A stretch of 64,000 bases of DNA from Pseudonocardiaceae bacterium (lineage in GTDB: Bacteria; Actinomycetota; Actinomycetes; Mycobacteriales; Pseudonocardiaceae), in assembly GCA_009377865.1 (NCBI GenBank), contig WHTH01000006.1, forward strand, positions 40,217-104,216. The letters are read 5' to 3'. The first letter of the stretch is position 1; each line of letters opens with the position of its first letter. The notes beneath the pieces were generated by a model. It did not search any database. It was not told where the DNA came from and was given only the letters and a program-made list of their open reading frames with translations. Both the position numbers and the translations under genes were made by a program. Shown here piece by piece: positions 9,585 through 16,900 of this stretch.

Positions 9585-10669
9585 GCCGCACTGCGGTTCG
9601 CGACGACTCGGGCGTCGAGCCGCGCCAGGACCTCAGCGGCAGCGCCGGCCAGCGGTCCGCGACCGCGGCCGGGGGCATGACCGCGATCCAGCGCACTCGC
9701 CAGGCCCGGTTGCGGTCGCATCGAGGCGAGCAGCGGAAGGTCGAGAGCCCCGGCGATCTCCGCCGGCGCCAGGCCGCCCGGAGACGGCCCGCGCACCACG
9801 ACGTGCAGCGGTACGCCGTGCCCGGCGGCCCGGGCGGCTACGATCGCCGCGGCGGCACACGCCCGCACCTCCGCCGGGACCACGAGCACGGCGAGGTCAG
9901 CGCACTCCAGTGCCGCGATCCCGGCATCGCAGGAGTATCGCGGCACGTCGCACACCACGATCTCGCCGGCCCGCCGGCCTGCGGCACACACCCCGCGGAC
10001 CGCCTCGGGATCCGGCCCCGGACCGTCACGGTCGCAGGACAGCACGGTCAGCCTGCCCGCTCCGGCGGCGAGCGACGGGGCCGGCAGGGCGGCATGCAGC
10101 GAGGACGCAGCCAGTCGCCCGCCGGCCATCGCCAGCCCGGACCAGCGCAGTCCGCCGAGATCCTCGGCCCCCAGGACCAGATCGAGGCCACCTCCGAGGA
10201 CGTCGCAGTCCACCAGCAGGACATCACGCTGCTCGGCGGCCGCCGCCACCGCGACCGCGGCGGCCAGCACCGATGCACCGGCCCCACCTCGCCCGCCGAG
10301 CACCCCCAGCACCCGTCCCGGACGGGCCGGTGCCTCCGCCGCGTCGGCCAGTGCACCGACCAGCCACGGCTCGGCGTCGGGCAGCGTCGCCACATGCTCT
10401 GCCCCGACCGCGACGGCCCGTTCCCAGACGTCCTGCGGCGGGTTTCCGGTCGCCGCGATCACGACGCCGTCACGTCGGGGCAGTCGGGCGATCGCACACG
10501 CCGCGGCCGCCTCGGCATCGAGCAGCACCAGCGGCGATTCGCTCCATCGCCCGCGTATCGCTGCTACCCCGTTCGCCCGGTCGAGCTCACAACCCGCTGC
10601 AGCCGCGAGCCGCGCCAGGTCCCCGGCCAGCTCCTCGCGCCCCACCATCGCCACCGGCCGTCGGTCCAC
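9581..10669 (-). CDS. ssd: Septum site-determining protein Ssd / CpaE-like MinD-family ATPase
   Basis: A 362-residue protein at the head of the tad operon, matching Rv3660c in position and type. The N-terminal third resembles a receiver-like domain. Next comes a MinD/ParA fold with a deviant P-loop (GGRGGAGASVLAAA) that lacks the usual GK lysine, then DVLLVDCDVLGGGLDLVLG and a VCDVPRYSCDAG segment. Mycobacterial Ssd affects septum placement, and CpaE homologues localise Tad pili; either role fits. The loss of the P-loop lysine suggests weak or absent ATP hydrolysis. GTG 10669 begins the frame. Confidence 0.82.
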   Translation of the reverse strand: MDRRPVAMVGREELAGDLARLAAAAGCELDRANGVAAIRGRWSESPLVLLDAEAAAACAIARLPRRDGVVIAATGNPPQDVWERAVAVGAEHVATLPDAEPWLVGALADAAEAPARPGRVLGVLGGRGGAGASVLAAAVAVAAAAEQRDVLLVDCDVLGGGLDLVLGAEDLGGLRWSGLAMAGGRLAASSLHAALPAPSLAAGAGRLTVLSCDRDGPGPDPEAVRGVCAAGRRAGEIVVCDVPRYSCDAGIAALECADLAVLVVPAEVRACAAAAIVAARAAGHGVPLHVVVRGPSPGGLAPAEIAGALDLPLLASMRPQPGLASALDRGHAPGRGRGPLAGAAAEVLARLDARVVANRSAA

Positions 10670-10765
10670 CGCTGCCCCCTCGTCACGTCCTCACACCGCG
10701 ATTGCGGTGCCGACGACGACCGTGCCGCGGCCACCGGGATCGGCGCCACGCTCACCGGTGCGGAC

Positions 10766-10792
10766 TGTGGACAACTGGGGCGCTGTGGACAA
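10766..10792 (+). promoter_or_regulatory. Two direct-repeat DnaA-box-like sequences
   Basis: CTGTGGACAACTGG occurs twice, 18 bp apart. Each copy contains TGTGGACAA, the complement of the actinobacterial DnaA-box form TTGTCCACA. Both boxes have the same orientation and lie upstream of ssd and opposite the HAD gene. DnaA binding is an inference from the nine-base match. Confidence 0.45.
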
Positions 10793-10945
10793 CTGGTACC
10801 GCCACCGGCCGTGACGGCGGGCGCTGTCGGACGGTTGTGGCAAGGTTGGATGGTTCTCGTGTGTCCGGTGCGAGAGATCGACTGCAGCGCGAGCGGTGCG
10901 AGACGTCGGCCAATGCGGGAGAGCGGCGACCGTGCGGGAGATGGG

Positions 10946-11035
10946 GGCGGCCCCCGTCAGGGGGGAGGGACGGGGGCCGCCGTGGGTTCAGCCCCGGGGG
11001 GTCGGGCTGAACCCGTCCGATATTAAACCGGACGG
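10946..11035 (+). terminator. Cluster of three strong hairpins
   Basis: Three inverted repeats follow one another: 13-bp perfect arms (10946-10958 with 10969-10981), 11-bp perfect arms GGGTTCAGCCC/GGGCTGAACCC (10984-10994 with 11004-11014), and 7-bp arms CCGTCCG/CGGACGG around an A/T-rich loop (11013-11019 with 11029-11035). Terminators are not expected between divergent genes, so this may end a small RNA begun upstream or be part of one. Confidence 0.5.
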
Positions 11036-11122
11036 CACCAGGATAGCCACCCACACGCCGACGCGCTTCCCCGCGTCCGGGGAAGGTGGTCGAGCGGGTC
11101 GGGCAATCTATGCTTCTCGGCT

Positions 11123-11926
11123 GTGACCGACCCGGACCCGGGCGCTACGCGCGTCGCCGCGTTCTTCGACCTGGACAAGACGATCATCGCGAAGTCCAGC
11201 ACGCTGGCCTTTTCGCGGCCGTTCTTCCAGGAAGGCCTCATCAACCGGCGTGCAGTGCTCAAGAGCACGTACGCGCAGTTCATGTTCCTGCTCTCGGGCG
11301 CCGACGCCGACCAGATGGATCGGATGCGGGCGCACATCACCGCGCTGTGCGAGGGCTGGGACGTGGCGCAGGTCACCGCGATCGTCGAGGAAACCCTGCA
11401 CGACATCGTCAACCCTCTCGTCTACGCCGAGGCGACGGAGCTGATCGCCGAGCACCGGGCCGAGGGCGACGACGTGGTCGTGGTCTCGGCTTCCGGAGCC
11501 GAGATCGTCGAACCGATCGCGCGGATGGTGGGCGCCACCCACAGCGTCGGCACCAGGATGGTGTCGACCAGCGGGCGCTACACCGGCGCCGTCGACTTCT
11601 ACTGCTACGGGGAGAACAAGGCGCGCGCCGCGAAGGAGCTGGCTGCCGCGCGTGGCTACGACCTGGCCCGCTGCCACGCCTACTCCGACTCCATCACCGA
11701 CCTCCCGCTGCTCGAGGCGGTCGGGCATCCCACCGCCATCAACCCCGACCGCGCGCTGCGCAAGGAGGCGGCGCAGCGCGGCTGGCCGGTGCTGAGCTTC
11801 TCCGATCCGGTTTCGCTGCGGGCTCGCATCCCGGCGCCCTCGGGCTCCCAGGTGGCCGCCGCCGTGAGCCTGGGAGCGGTGGCGGCGGGCGCGGCCTGGT
11901 ACGGGCTACGCCGCAAGCAACGCTGA
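11123..11926 (+). CDS. HAD-superfamily subfamily IB phosphatase (SerB-like, Rv3661-like)
   Basis: A 267-residue hydrolase. Motif I is FFDLDKT (nucleophile and acid/base Asp), motif II is VVSASG, the Lys of motif III is in GENKARAAKEL, and motif IV is YSDSITDLPLLEAVG. A C-terminal hydrophobic segment (about residues 238-258) ending in RRKQR probably anchors it to the inner face of the membrane. Subfamily IB includes phosphoserine phosphatase, but these actinobacterial members are of uncertain substrate. GTG 11123 lies just after a TATGCT -10 element, suggesting a leaderless transcript. It is followed 15 bp downstream by a 53-bp palindrome. Confidence 0.85.
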   Translation: MTDPDPGATRVAAFFDLDKTIIAKSSTLAFSRPFFQEGLINRRAVLKSTYAQFMFLLSGADADQMDRMRAHITALCEGWDVAQVTAIVEETLHDIVNPLVYAEATELIAEHRAEGDDVVVVSASGAEIVEPIARMVGATHSVGTRMVSTSGRYTGAVDFYCYGENKARAAKELAAARGYDLARCHAYSDSITDLPLLEAVGHPTAINPDRALRKEAAQRGWPVLSFSDPVSLRARIPAPSGSQVAAAVSLGAVAAGAAWYGLRRKQR

Positions 11927-11940
11927 GCGCGCGCCGGGAA

Positions 11941-11993
11941 GCCGTGAAGGGCACCTTCACTGCACCGGACGCGGTCAGGGTGCCCTTCACGGC
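11941..11993 (+). repeat. 53-bp dispersed palindrome, family A copy 1
   Basis: Perfect 15-bp outer arms GCCGTGAAGGGCACC and GGTGCCCTTCACGGC enclose a weaker inner pairing, so the whole unit can fold into one long hairpin. It starts 15 bp after the HAD gene stop codon. Related copies are at 33889 and 42718, with a shortened relative at 42790. Confidence 0.85.
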
Positions 11994-12096
11994 AAACACC
12001 GAGCGCATCCGCATCCGCGCGAGCAGCTGCCACGCTGCGTGCCTGGAACGGTGCACCTGATCGGGCCCTTGCTGTGAGCGGCGACGCGGATTAGAC

Positions 12097-12350
12097 ATGA
12101 GGCACGGACCCCTGGAAGGCCAGGGGCGTTGCGGGAGAGAAGCAGCGTCCACCCCGTCCAGGGCTCCGGGCACGAGCGTCGGGCACCCACGAGCAGCACG
12201 CCGCGGGAGGCATGTCGTCAAGGGACTGCGCACCGGGACGCCGGGCGCCGAGACCCGATGGGTACGACACGAGTTGCACGCTTGGTACCCCGCTCGCTCG
12301 TGCGGACGGCGGTGCGCCCCGATCGTGAGAACGGGGAGCGCCGCCGTTTC
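12097..12350 (+). ncRNA. Candidate Ms1/6S-like small RNA
   Basis: This is a non-coding stretch with a promoter-like pair TTGCTG (12069) and TAGACA, 17 bp apart, just upstream. It has a perfect 7-bp hairpin CCCCTGG/CCAGGGG at 12109-12126 and an intrinsic-terminator-like hairpin at 12307-12346 (15-nt arms with one G:U and one mismatch) followed by TTT. Its 5' GCACG can pair with CGTGC near 12299. In Streptomyces the predicted 6S-like RNA gene lies next to the same HAD gene, and mycobacterial Ms1 (MTS2823) lies in this neighbourhood. Identity and exact ends are inferred from position, size and folding, not from alignment. Confidence 0.45.
12307..12349 (+). terminator. Intrinsic terminator-like hairpin
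   Basis: Arms 12307-12321 and 12332-12346 pair over 15 positions with one G:U and one mismatch, around a 10-base loop, followed by TTTC. It would end the candidate small RNA and insulate the RpiR promoter downstream. Confidence 0.55.
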
Positions 12351-12375
12351 ACGTCGGCGTGTTTCATGTCGGCGC
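12346..12375 (+). repeat. Tandem 15-bp repeat upstream of the RpiR gene
   Basis: GTTTCACGTCGGCGT is followed directly by GTTTCATGTCGGCGC, 64 bp before the regulator's start codon. It may be an operator for autoregulation. This rests on repeat structure and position only. Confidence 0.4.
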
Positions 12376-12403
12376 GTCGCAACGCCATCGGACGAGCAGG
12401 GCA

Positions 12404-12432
12404 TTGTGCGCACTCGGCTCGGTGAGTAACTT
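12404..12432 (+). promoter_or_regulatory. Promoter of the RpiR-family gene
   Basis: A -35 box TTGTGC (12404-12409) and a -10 box TAACTT (12427-12432) are separated by 17 bp. The predicted start of transcription falls on or beside the A of ATG 12439, so the message is probably leaderless. Confidence 0.6.
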
Positions 12433-12438
12433 TCGCAC

Positions 12439-13416
12439 ATGAGAGCCCGGCTCGGACGGCAGGTGGTGGCGCGTGCCTCGGACGATTCCGGGGGTTCCGG
12501 GGGTTCCGAAGGCTTCAGAGTTTCCAGCCCGCTCGTCCGGATCCGCTCGCTGCTGCCGGGACTCGCCCGCGCCGAGCAGCGGGTCGCCGAGGTGGTGCTC
12601 GCCGATGCCGCGTCGGTAGCCCACCGCAGCATCACTACCGTGGCGGAGGCGGCCGGCACCAGCGAGACCACGGTAACCCGCTTCTGCAAGGCGATCGGGA
12701 TCGGCGGTTACCCCGAGCTCAGGCTCGCGCTGGCAGTTGAGGCCGCGCGCTCGGCGGCCAGCGGCAGCCGAGAGGTCGGTGGCGACATCGGCCCCGGTGA
12801 CCGTCTCGTCGACGTCGTCGCCAAGGTCGCGTTCGCCGATGCGCGTGCGGTGGAGGAGACCGCCGACCAGCTCGACATCGCGGTACTCGACAGCGTCGTC
12901 GAGGTGCTCGCGGCCGCGAACCGGGTGGACGTCTGCGCGGTCGGGGCGAGCGCGTTCGTGGCGCTCGACCTGCAGCGCAAGCTGCACCGCATCGGCCGCA
13001 CCGCGTTCGCCTGGACCGACGTGTACATGGCGCTGACCTCCGCGGCACTGCTGACCCCGGGCGACGTCGCCGTCGGCGTCTCGCACACCGGCTCCACCCT
13101 CGAGACCGTCGACGCGCTCGCCCGCGCCCGGCTCAACGGGGCCTGCACCGTCGCGATCACCAATTTCCCGCGCTCGCCGATCACCGAGGTTGCCGACCAT
13201 GTGCTGACCACCGCGGCCCGCGAGACCACCTTCCGCGCCGGGGCATTGGTCAGCCGGACAGCGCAACTGACCGTGGTCGACTGCCTATTCATCGGGGTGG
13301 CCCAGCGCCATCACGAGTCCGCCCAGCGGGCGCTGGCATCGACCCATGAGGCGATCAGCGCCCGCGGGCTCGATGCCAGAGCCGACGGGAGACGGGCACC
13401 CCGGAGCCGCAGGTGA
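12439..13416 (+). CDS. MurR/RpiR family transcriptional regulator (HTH_6 + SIS)
   Basis: A 325-residue repressor-type protein. Residues about 30-110 form the RpiR helix-turn-helix domain (SITTVAEAAGTSETTVTRFCKAIG). Residues about 140-280 form a SIS sugar-phosphate-binding domain (DVCAVGASAFVALDLQRKL, VGVSHTGSTLETVDAL). Family members sense phosphosugars such as N-acetylmuramate-6-phosphate. No amino-sugar or transport gene adjoins it, so its regulon is unknown. It sits between the HAD gene and the Rv3662c-like gene, which have no such gene between them in mycobacteria. Confidence 0.9.
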   Translation: MRARLGRQVVARASDDSGGSGGSEGFRVSSPLVRIRSLLPGLARAEQRVAEVVLADAASVAHRSITTVAEAAGTSETTVTRFCKAIGIGGYPELRLALAVEAARSAASGSREVGGDIGPGDRLVDVVAKVAFADARAVEETADQLDIAVLDSVVEVLAAANRVDVCAVGASAFVALDLQRKLHRIGRTAFAWTDVYMALTSAALLTPGDVAVGVSHTGSTLETVDALARARLNGACTVAITNFPRSPITEVADHVLTTAARETTFRAGALVSRTAQLTVVDCLFIGVAQRHHESAQRALASTHEAISARGLDARADGRRAPRSRR

Positions 13417-13447
13417 CCGCACGCGCTGGACGCCCAGCTGTACGGCT

Positions 13448-14215
13448 TCAGGAGCCGGTGCCGGCGGCATCGGCGATCGAGCGTGCCTCGCGCGACCCGG
13501 CGACCAGCGCGTCGCAGCAGTGCACGATCCAGGTCGCCAGCGCGTCGTGCTCGCCGGTGGCGAAGCCGGCCGCCGCCGCCCGGTACTCCGACTCGCGACG
13601 CAGGTGCGCGACCTCGGGCACCACCAGCCCCTTGGGGTCCAGCCCGGTGGCGATGGCCGACAGCCGGGCCGCAGCCCTGGCCACCACCCCGTCCGCCGAA
13701 CCGAACGCCTGCAGCGCCAGCAGCTCGCCGTGCACCACCGCGACCTGCACCGGTCCGGGCGCCCGAGTCGCGCCGACGACGAGGCGGCCGAGCGTGTCGA
13801 GCCGCGCCGAGACCAGTGCGGGGTTCAGCGCGGCCTGCGGACCCGCCGGCCGACCCAGTCCCTCGTCGCCGACGAGGTCCGCCGCGGCGAGCACGTGCAA
13901 CCGGGCAAGCGCCTGCAGCGGAGCCCGCTGCCAGGTGTTGAGCAGCCCGCCCAGCGCCTCGGCGACCCGCAGCGCACCGGCGAGCACCGGATCGTCGACC
14001 GACCCGTCCGCCGGCAGTTCCACACTCCCGCCGTCCAGCGCGGCCGATGCGCGCGCCGCCCGTACCGATGCCGCCGCGGCCGTCGTCGGCCAGCCCCGGC
14101 GGTTGGCCGGGTGACGGTGCACCTCGTCGATGGCGGACCTGGCGGCCTCGACCGCGTCGGCGACGCCGGGCAGCTCGAACAGTGGTCCGAGCGGATCGGC
14201 GGGCGGCGAGGTCAT
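13448..14215 (-). CDS. Conserved actinobacterial protein, Rv3662c-like
   Basis: 255 residues, matching the length of the syntenic M. tuberculosis Rv3662c. It starts at ATG 14215 (MTSPPADPLGPLFELPG); a longer frame upstream reads into the acs promoter region and is not used. Recognisable conserved stretches are HRHPANRRGWP and ARASAALDGGS, with a Leu/Ala-rich helical remainder. Databases often label homologues 'oxidoreductase' without a visible nucleotide-binding motif; the helical layout is loosely Fic-like but lacks HxFx(D/E)GNGR. The function is unknown. It is convergent with the RpiR gene and divergent from acs. Confidence 0.75.
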   Translation of the reverse strand: MTSPPADPLGPLFELPGVADAVEAARSAIDEVHRHPANRRGWPTTAAAASVRAARASAALDGGSVELPADGSVDDPVLAGALRVAEALGGLLNTWQRAPLQALARLHVLAAADLVGDEGLGRPAGPQAALNPALVSARLDTLGRLVVGATRAPGPVQVAVVHGELLALQAFGSADGVVARAAARLSAIATGLDPKGLVVPEVAHLRRESEYRAAAAGFATGEHDALATWIVHCCDALVAGSREARSIADAAGTGS

Positions 14216-14372
14216 GGACAGCCATCGTGCCAGTGGCGGGCCCGTCAGACGGGAGTCGGCACCGTCCACCGGCCGCCCCTGATGGCACCTGATGGCACAG
14301 CGGCGCATCGTGGTGCGGGACACTACGGTTGCACGCAACACCTGCGTGATGTGTGACGAGGAGGTCACCGCA

Positions 14373-16352
14373 ATGACCGAGTCGGGTCAAACCCTGGACA
14401 ACCTGAGCACCGAGAAGCGGGTGTTCCCACCGCCGGAGGACTTCGCAGCGCAGGCCAATGCCACTGCCGACCTCTACAAGCAGGCCGAGGCCGACCGGGA
14501 CGCCTTCTGGGCGCAGCAGGCCAACCGGCTGCACTGGGACCAGCCGTTCGACCAGGTACTGGACTGGTCGAACGCCCCGTTCGCGAAGTGGTTCGTCGGC
14601 GGCAAGCTCAACGTCGCCTACAACTGCGTCGACCGGCACGTCGAGGCCGGCCACGGCGACCAGGTCGCGTTCTACTGGGAGGGCGAGCCCGGTGACAGCC
14701 GGACGATCAGCTACGCCGACCTGCAGCGCGAGGTGTGCAAGACCGCCAACGCGCTGCTGTCGCTGGGCCTGCAGGCCGGCGACCGGGTGGCGATCCAGCT
14801 GCCGATGATTCCCGAGGCGGCCTTCGCCATGCTGGCGTGTGCCCGGCTGGGCATCGCGCACAGCGTCGTCTTCGGCGGCTTCTCCTCGGCGGCGTTGCGC
14901 TCCCGGATCGAGGACGCCGAGGCCAAGGCCGTGATCACCGCCGACGGGCAGTTCCGGCGCGGCAAGCCGGCGCCGATGAAGGAGGGCGTCGACGAGGCCG
15001 TCGCTGCCACCCCGACCGTGCAGCATGTCGTGGTGGTCAGGCGCACCGAGCTGGACGTGCCGTGGAGCGAGGGCCGCGACCTGTGGTGGCACGACCTGGT
15101 GGACGCCCAGTCCGACCAGCACACCGCGGCGGCATTCGACGCCGAGCAGCCGCTGTACATCCTCTACACCTCGGGCACCACCGGGAAGCCGAAGGGAATC
15201 CTGCACACCGCCGGTGGCTATCTGACCCAGTGCGCCTACACCCACCACACGGTCTTCGACCACAAGGCGGGCCAGGACGTCTACTGGTGCACCGCCGACA
15301 TCGGCTGGGTGACCGGGCACTCCTACATCGTCTACGGGCCGCTGGCCAACCGGGCCACCTCGGTGATGTACGAGGGGACCCCGAACACCCCCCACCAGGG
15401 CCGGCACTGGGAGATCGTGCAGAAGTACGGCGTCTCGCTGTACTACACCGCCCCCACGCTGATCCGCACGTTCATGAAGTGGGGCGACCACATCCCAGCG
15501 GAGTTCGACCTGTCCTCGCTGCGCATGCTGGGCACGGTCGGCGAGCCGATCAATCCCGAGGCCTGGATCTGGTACCGCAACAACATCGGCGGCGGCAGCG
15601 CGCCCATCGTGGACACCTGGTGGCAGACCGAGACCGGTGCGATCATGATCAGCCCGCTGCCGGGTGTCACCGCGACCAAGCCGGGCAGCGCAATGGCCCC
15701 GCTGCCGGGCATCTCGGCGATGGTGGTCGACGACAACGGCAATGACGTCGGCAGGGGTGGCGGCGGCTACCTCGTGCTCGACAAGCCGTGGCCCGGCATG
15801 CTGCGGGGCATCTGGGGCGACGACGAGCGGTACCAGGAGACCTACTGGTCGCGGTTCGCCGACAAGGGTTACTACTTCGCCGGCGACGGCGCGAAGTACG
15901 ACGAGGACGGCCTGATCTGGCTGCTCGGCCGGGTCGACGACGTCATGAACGTCTCCGGGCACCGGATCTCCACCACCGAGGTCGAGTCGGCACTGGTGTC
16001 ACACGAGACGGTCGCCGAGGCCGCCGTCGTCGGCGCCACCGACGAGACCACCGGGCAGGGCATCGTGGCGTTCGTGATCCTGCGCGCAGCTGTGGGCGAG
16101 GACGAGGCCGGCGGCGACGACGCGATCAAGGCGTTGCGCGAGCACGTGGCGACGCAGATCGGTGCGATCGCCAAGCCGCGGCAGATCATGGTCGTCTCCG
16201 AGCTTCCCAAGACCCGCTCCGGCAAGATCATGCGGCGGCTGCTCAAGGACGTGGCGGACAACCGGGAGGTCGGCGACGTGTCCACGCTGGCCGACTCCTC
16301 GGTGATGGACCAGATCTCCGCCGGACTGAAGTCGGGCAGCTCAGACGAGTAA
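14373..16352 (+). CDS. acs: Acetyl-CoA synthetase
   Basis: The 659-residue AMP-forming ligase converts acetate, ATP and CoA to acetyl-CoA. The adenylate-binding P-loop is YTSGTTGKPKGI, the acetate/AMP pocket is WWQTETGAIMISPLPG, and the C-terminal PKTRSGKIMRRLLK holds the lysine that acetylation silences in this family. ATG 14373 follows GAGGAGG; the upstream in-frame start at 14292 lacks a ribosome site and conserved sequence. The gene order Rv3662c-like/acs is shared with mycobacteria, except that the dpp genes that lie between them there are at 53-59 kb here. Confidence 0.97.
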   Translation: MTESGQTLDNLSTEKRVFPPPEDFAAQANATADLYKQAEADRDAFWAQQANRLHWDQPFDQVLDWSNAPFAKWFVGGKLNVAYNCVDRHVEAGHGDQVAFYWEGEPGDSRTISYADLQREVCKTANALLSLGLQAGDRVAIQLPMIPEAAFAMLACARLGIAHSVVFGGFSSAALRSRIEDAEAKAVITADGQFRRGKPAPMKEGVDEAVAATPTVQHVVVVRRTELDVPWSEGRDLWWHDLVDAQSDQHTAAAFDAEQPLYILYTSGTTGKPKGILHTAGGYLTQCAYTHHTVFDHKAGQDVYWCTADIGWVTGHSYIVYGPLANRATSVMYEGTPNTPHQGRHWEIVQKYGVSLYYTAPTLIRTFMKWGDHIPAEFDLSSLRMLGTVGEPINPEAWIWYRNNIGGGSAPIVDTWWQTETGAIMISPLPGVTATKPGSAMAPLPGISAMVVDDNGNDVGRGGGGYLVLDKPWPGMLRGIWGDDERYQETYWSRFADKGYYFAGDGAKYDEDGLIWLLGRVDDVMNVSGHRISTTEVESALVSHETVAEAAVVGATDETTGQGIVAFVILRAAVGEDEAGGDDAIKALREHVATQIGAIAKPRQIMVVSELPKTRSGKIMRRLLKDVADNREVGDVSTLADSSVMDQISAGLKSGSSDE

Positions 16353-16380
16353 CGGGCTGCACATCCGCGGCACGGTCACC

Positions 16381-16770
16381 GTGCCCGAGACCGAGCTACG
16401 GTGGCGCTTCTCCCGCGCGAGCGGCCCGGGCGGGCAGGGCGTGAACACCACGGACTCGCGGGTGGAGCTGTCGTTCGACGTGACCGCGAGCGTCGCACTC
16501 GACGACGTCGCGCGGCGGCGGGTGCTCGAGCGGCTGGATCACCGGCTGGCCGGCGGGGTGCTCACCGTCGTCGCGTCCGAGCACCGCTCGCAGCGCCGCA
16601 ACCGCACCACCGCCCGCGCCCGACTCGCCGGGCTGCTGCGCGACGCGCTGGCCCCCGATCCGCCGCCGCGGCGGGCCACCCGGCCCACGCGCGCGGCGCG
16701 GGAGCGCCGCATGCAGGGCAAGCGGCACCGCGGCAAGGTCAAGCGACTACGGCAGCCGCCCGGGCAGTGA
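16381..16770 (+). CDS. arfB: Peptidyl-tRNA hydrolase ArfB / class I release-factor-like ribosome rescue protein
   Basis: 129 residues with the catalytic GGQ in ASGPGGQGVNTTDSRVEL and a very basic C-terminal tail (RRMQGKRHRGKVKRLRQ) that in ArfB inserts into the mRNA entry channel of stalled ribosomes. Homology continues upstream of GTG 16381 in the same frame (LHIRGTVT from CTG 16357), so the true start may be a rare CTG and the protein eight residues longer. It lies 28 bp after acs and may be cotranscribed. Confidence 0.88.
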   Translation: MPETELRWRFSRASGPGGQGVNTTDSRVELSFDVTASVALDDVARRRVLERLDHRLAGGVLTVVASEHRSQRRNRTTARARLAGLLRDALAPDPPPRRATRPTRAARERRMQGKRHRGKVKRLRQPPGQ

Positions 16771-16900
16771 GCGGCACCACCCGTCCCTACGAGGTGTGTC
16801 AGCTGCCTCGGCCTGCTGTCACGTATAGGATCCCGAGCGGTGCGCCGGGAAGTCTGGTCGGCAACGGTCCCTGTCCTCGATACGCGGGAGTAGCCCGAGC

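Larger units (their letters stand above)
10670..11122 (+). other. 453-bp non-coding region between divergent ssd and HAD genes
   Basis: No credible gene is seen here. The region holds two exact TGTGGACAA boxes (10766-10792), three strong adjacent hairpins (10946-11035) and a likely -10 element TATGCT at 11109-11114. That element lies about 7 bases before a possible transcription start at or near the GTG of the HAD gene, so that mRNA may be leaderless. Confidence 0.6.

Noticed and set aside
10766..10792. Chromosome replication origin at the twin DnaA boxes
   Set aside because: Only two boxes, no AT-rich unwinding region, and no dnaA, dnaN or rpmH nearby.
11923..12060. Small proteins encoded across the 53-bp palindromes (frames reading KGTFTASDAVKVPFTA-like)
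   Set aside because: The same peptide appears at each copy only because the repeat is palindromic and conserved. No start or ribosome site is conserved, so these are artefacts of the repeat.
12097..12429. A 110-codon plus-strand frame upstream of the RpiR gene
   Set aside because: Arg/Gly/Pro-rich, no homology-like pattern, and it lies over the hairpins of the candidate small RNA.
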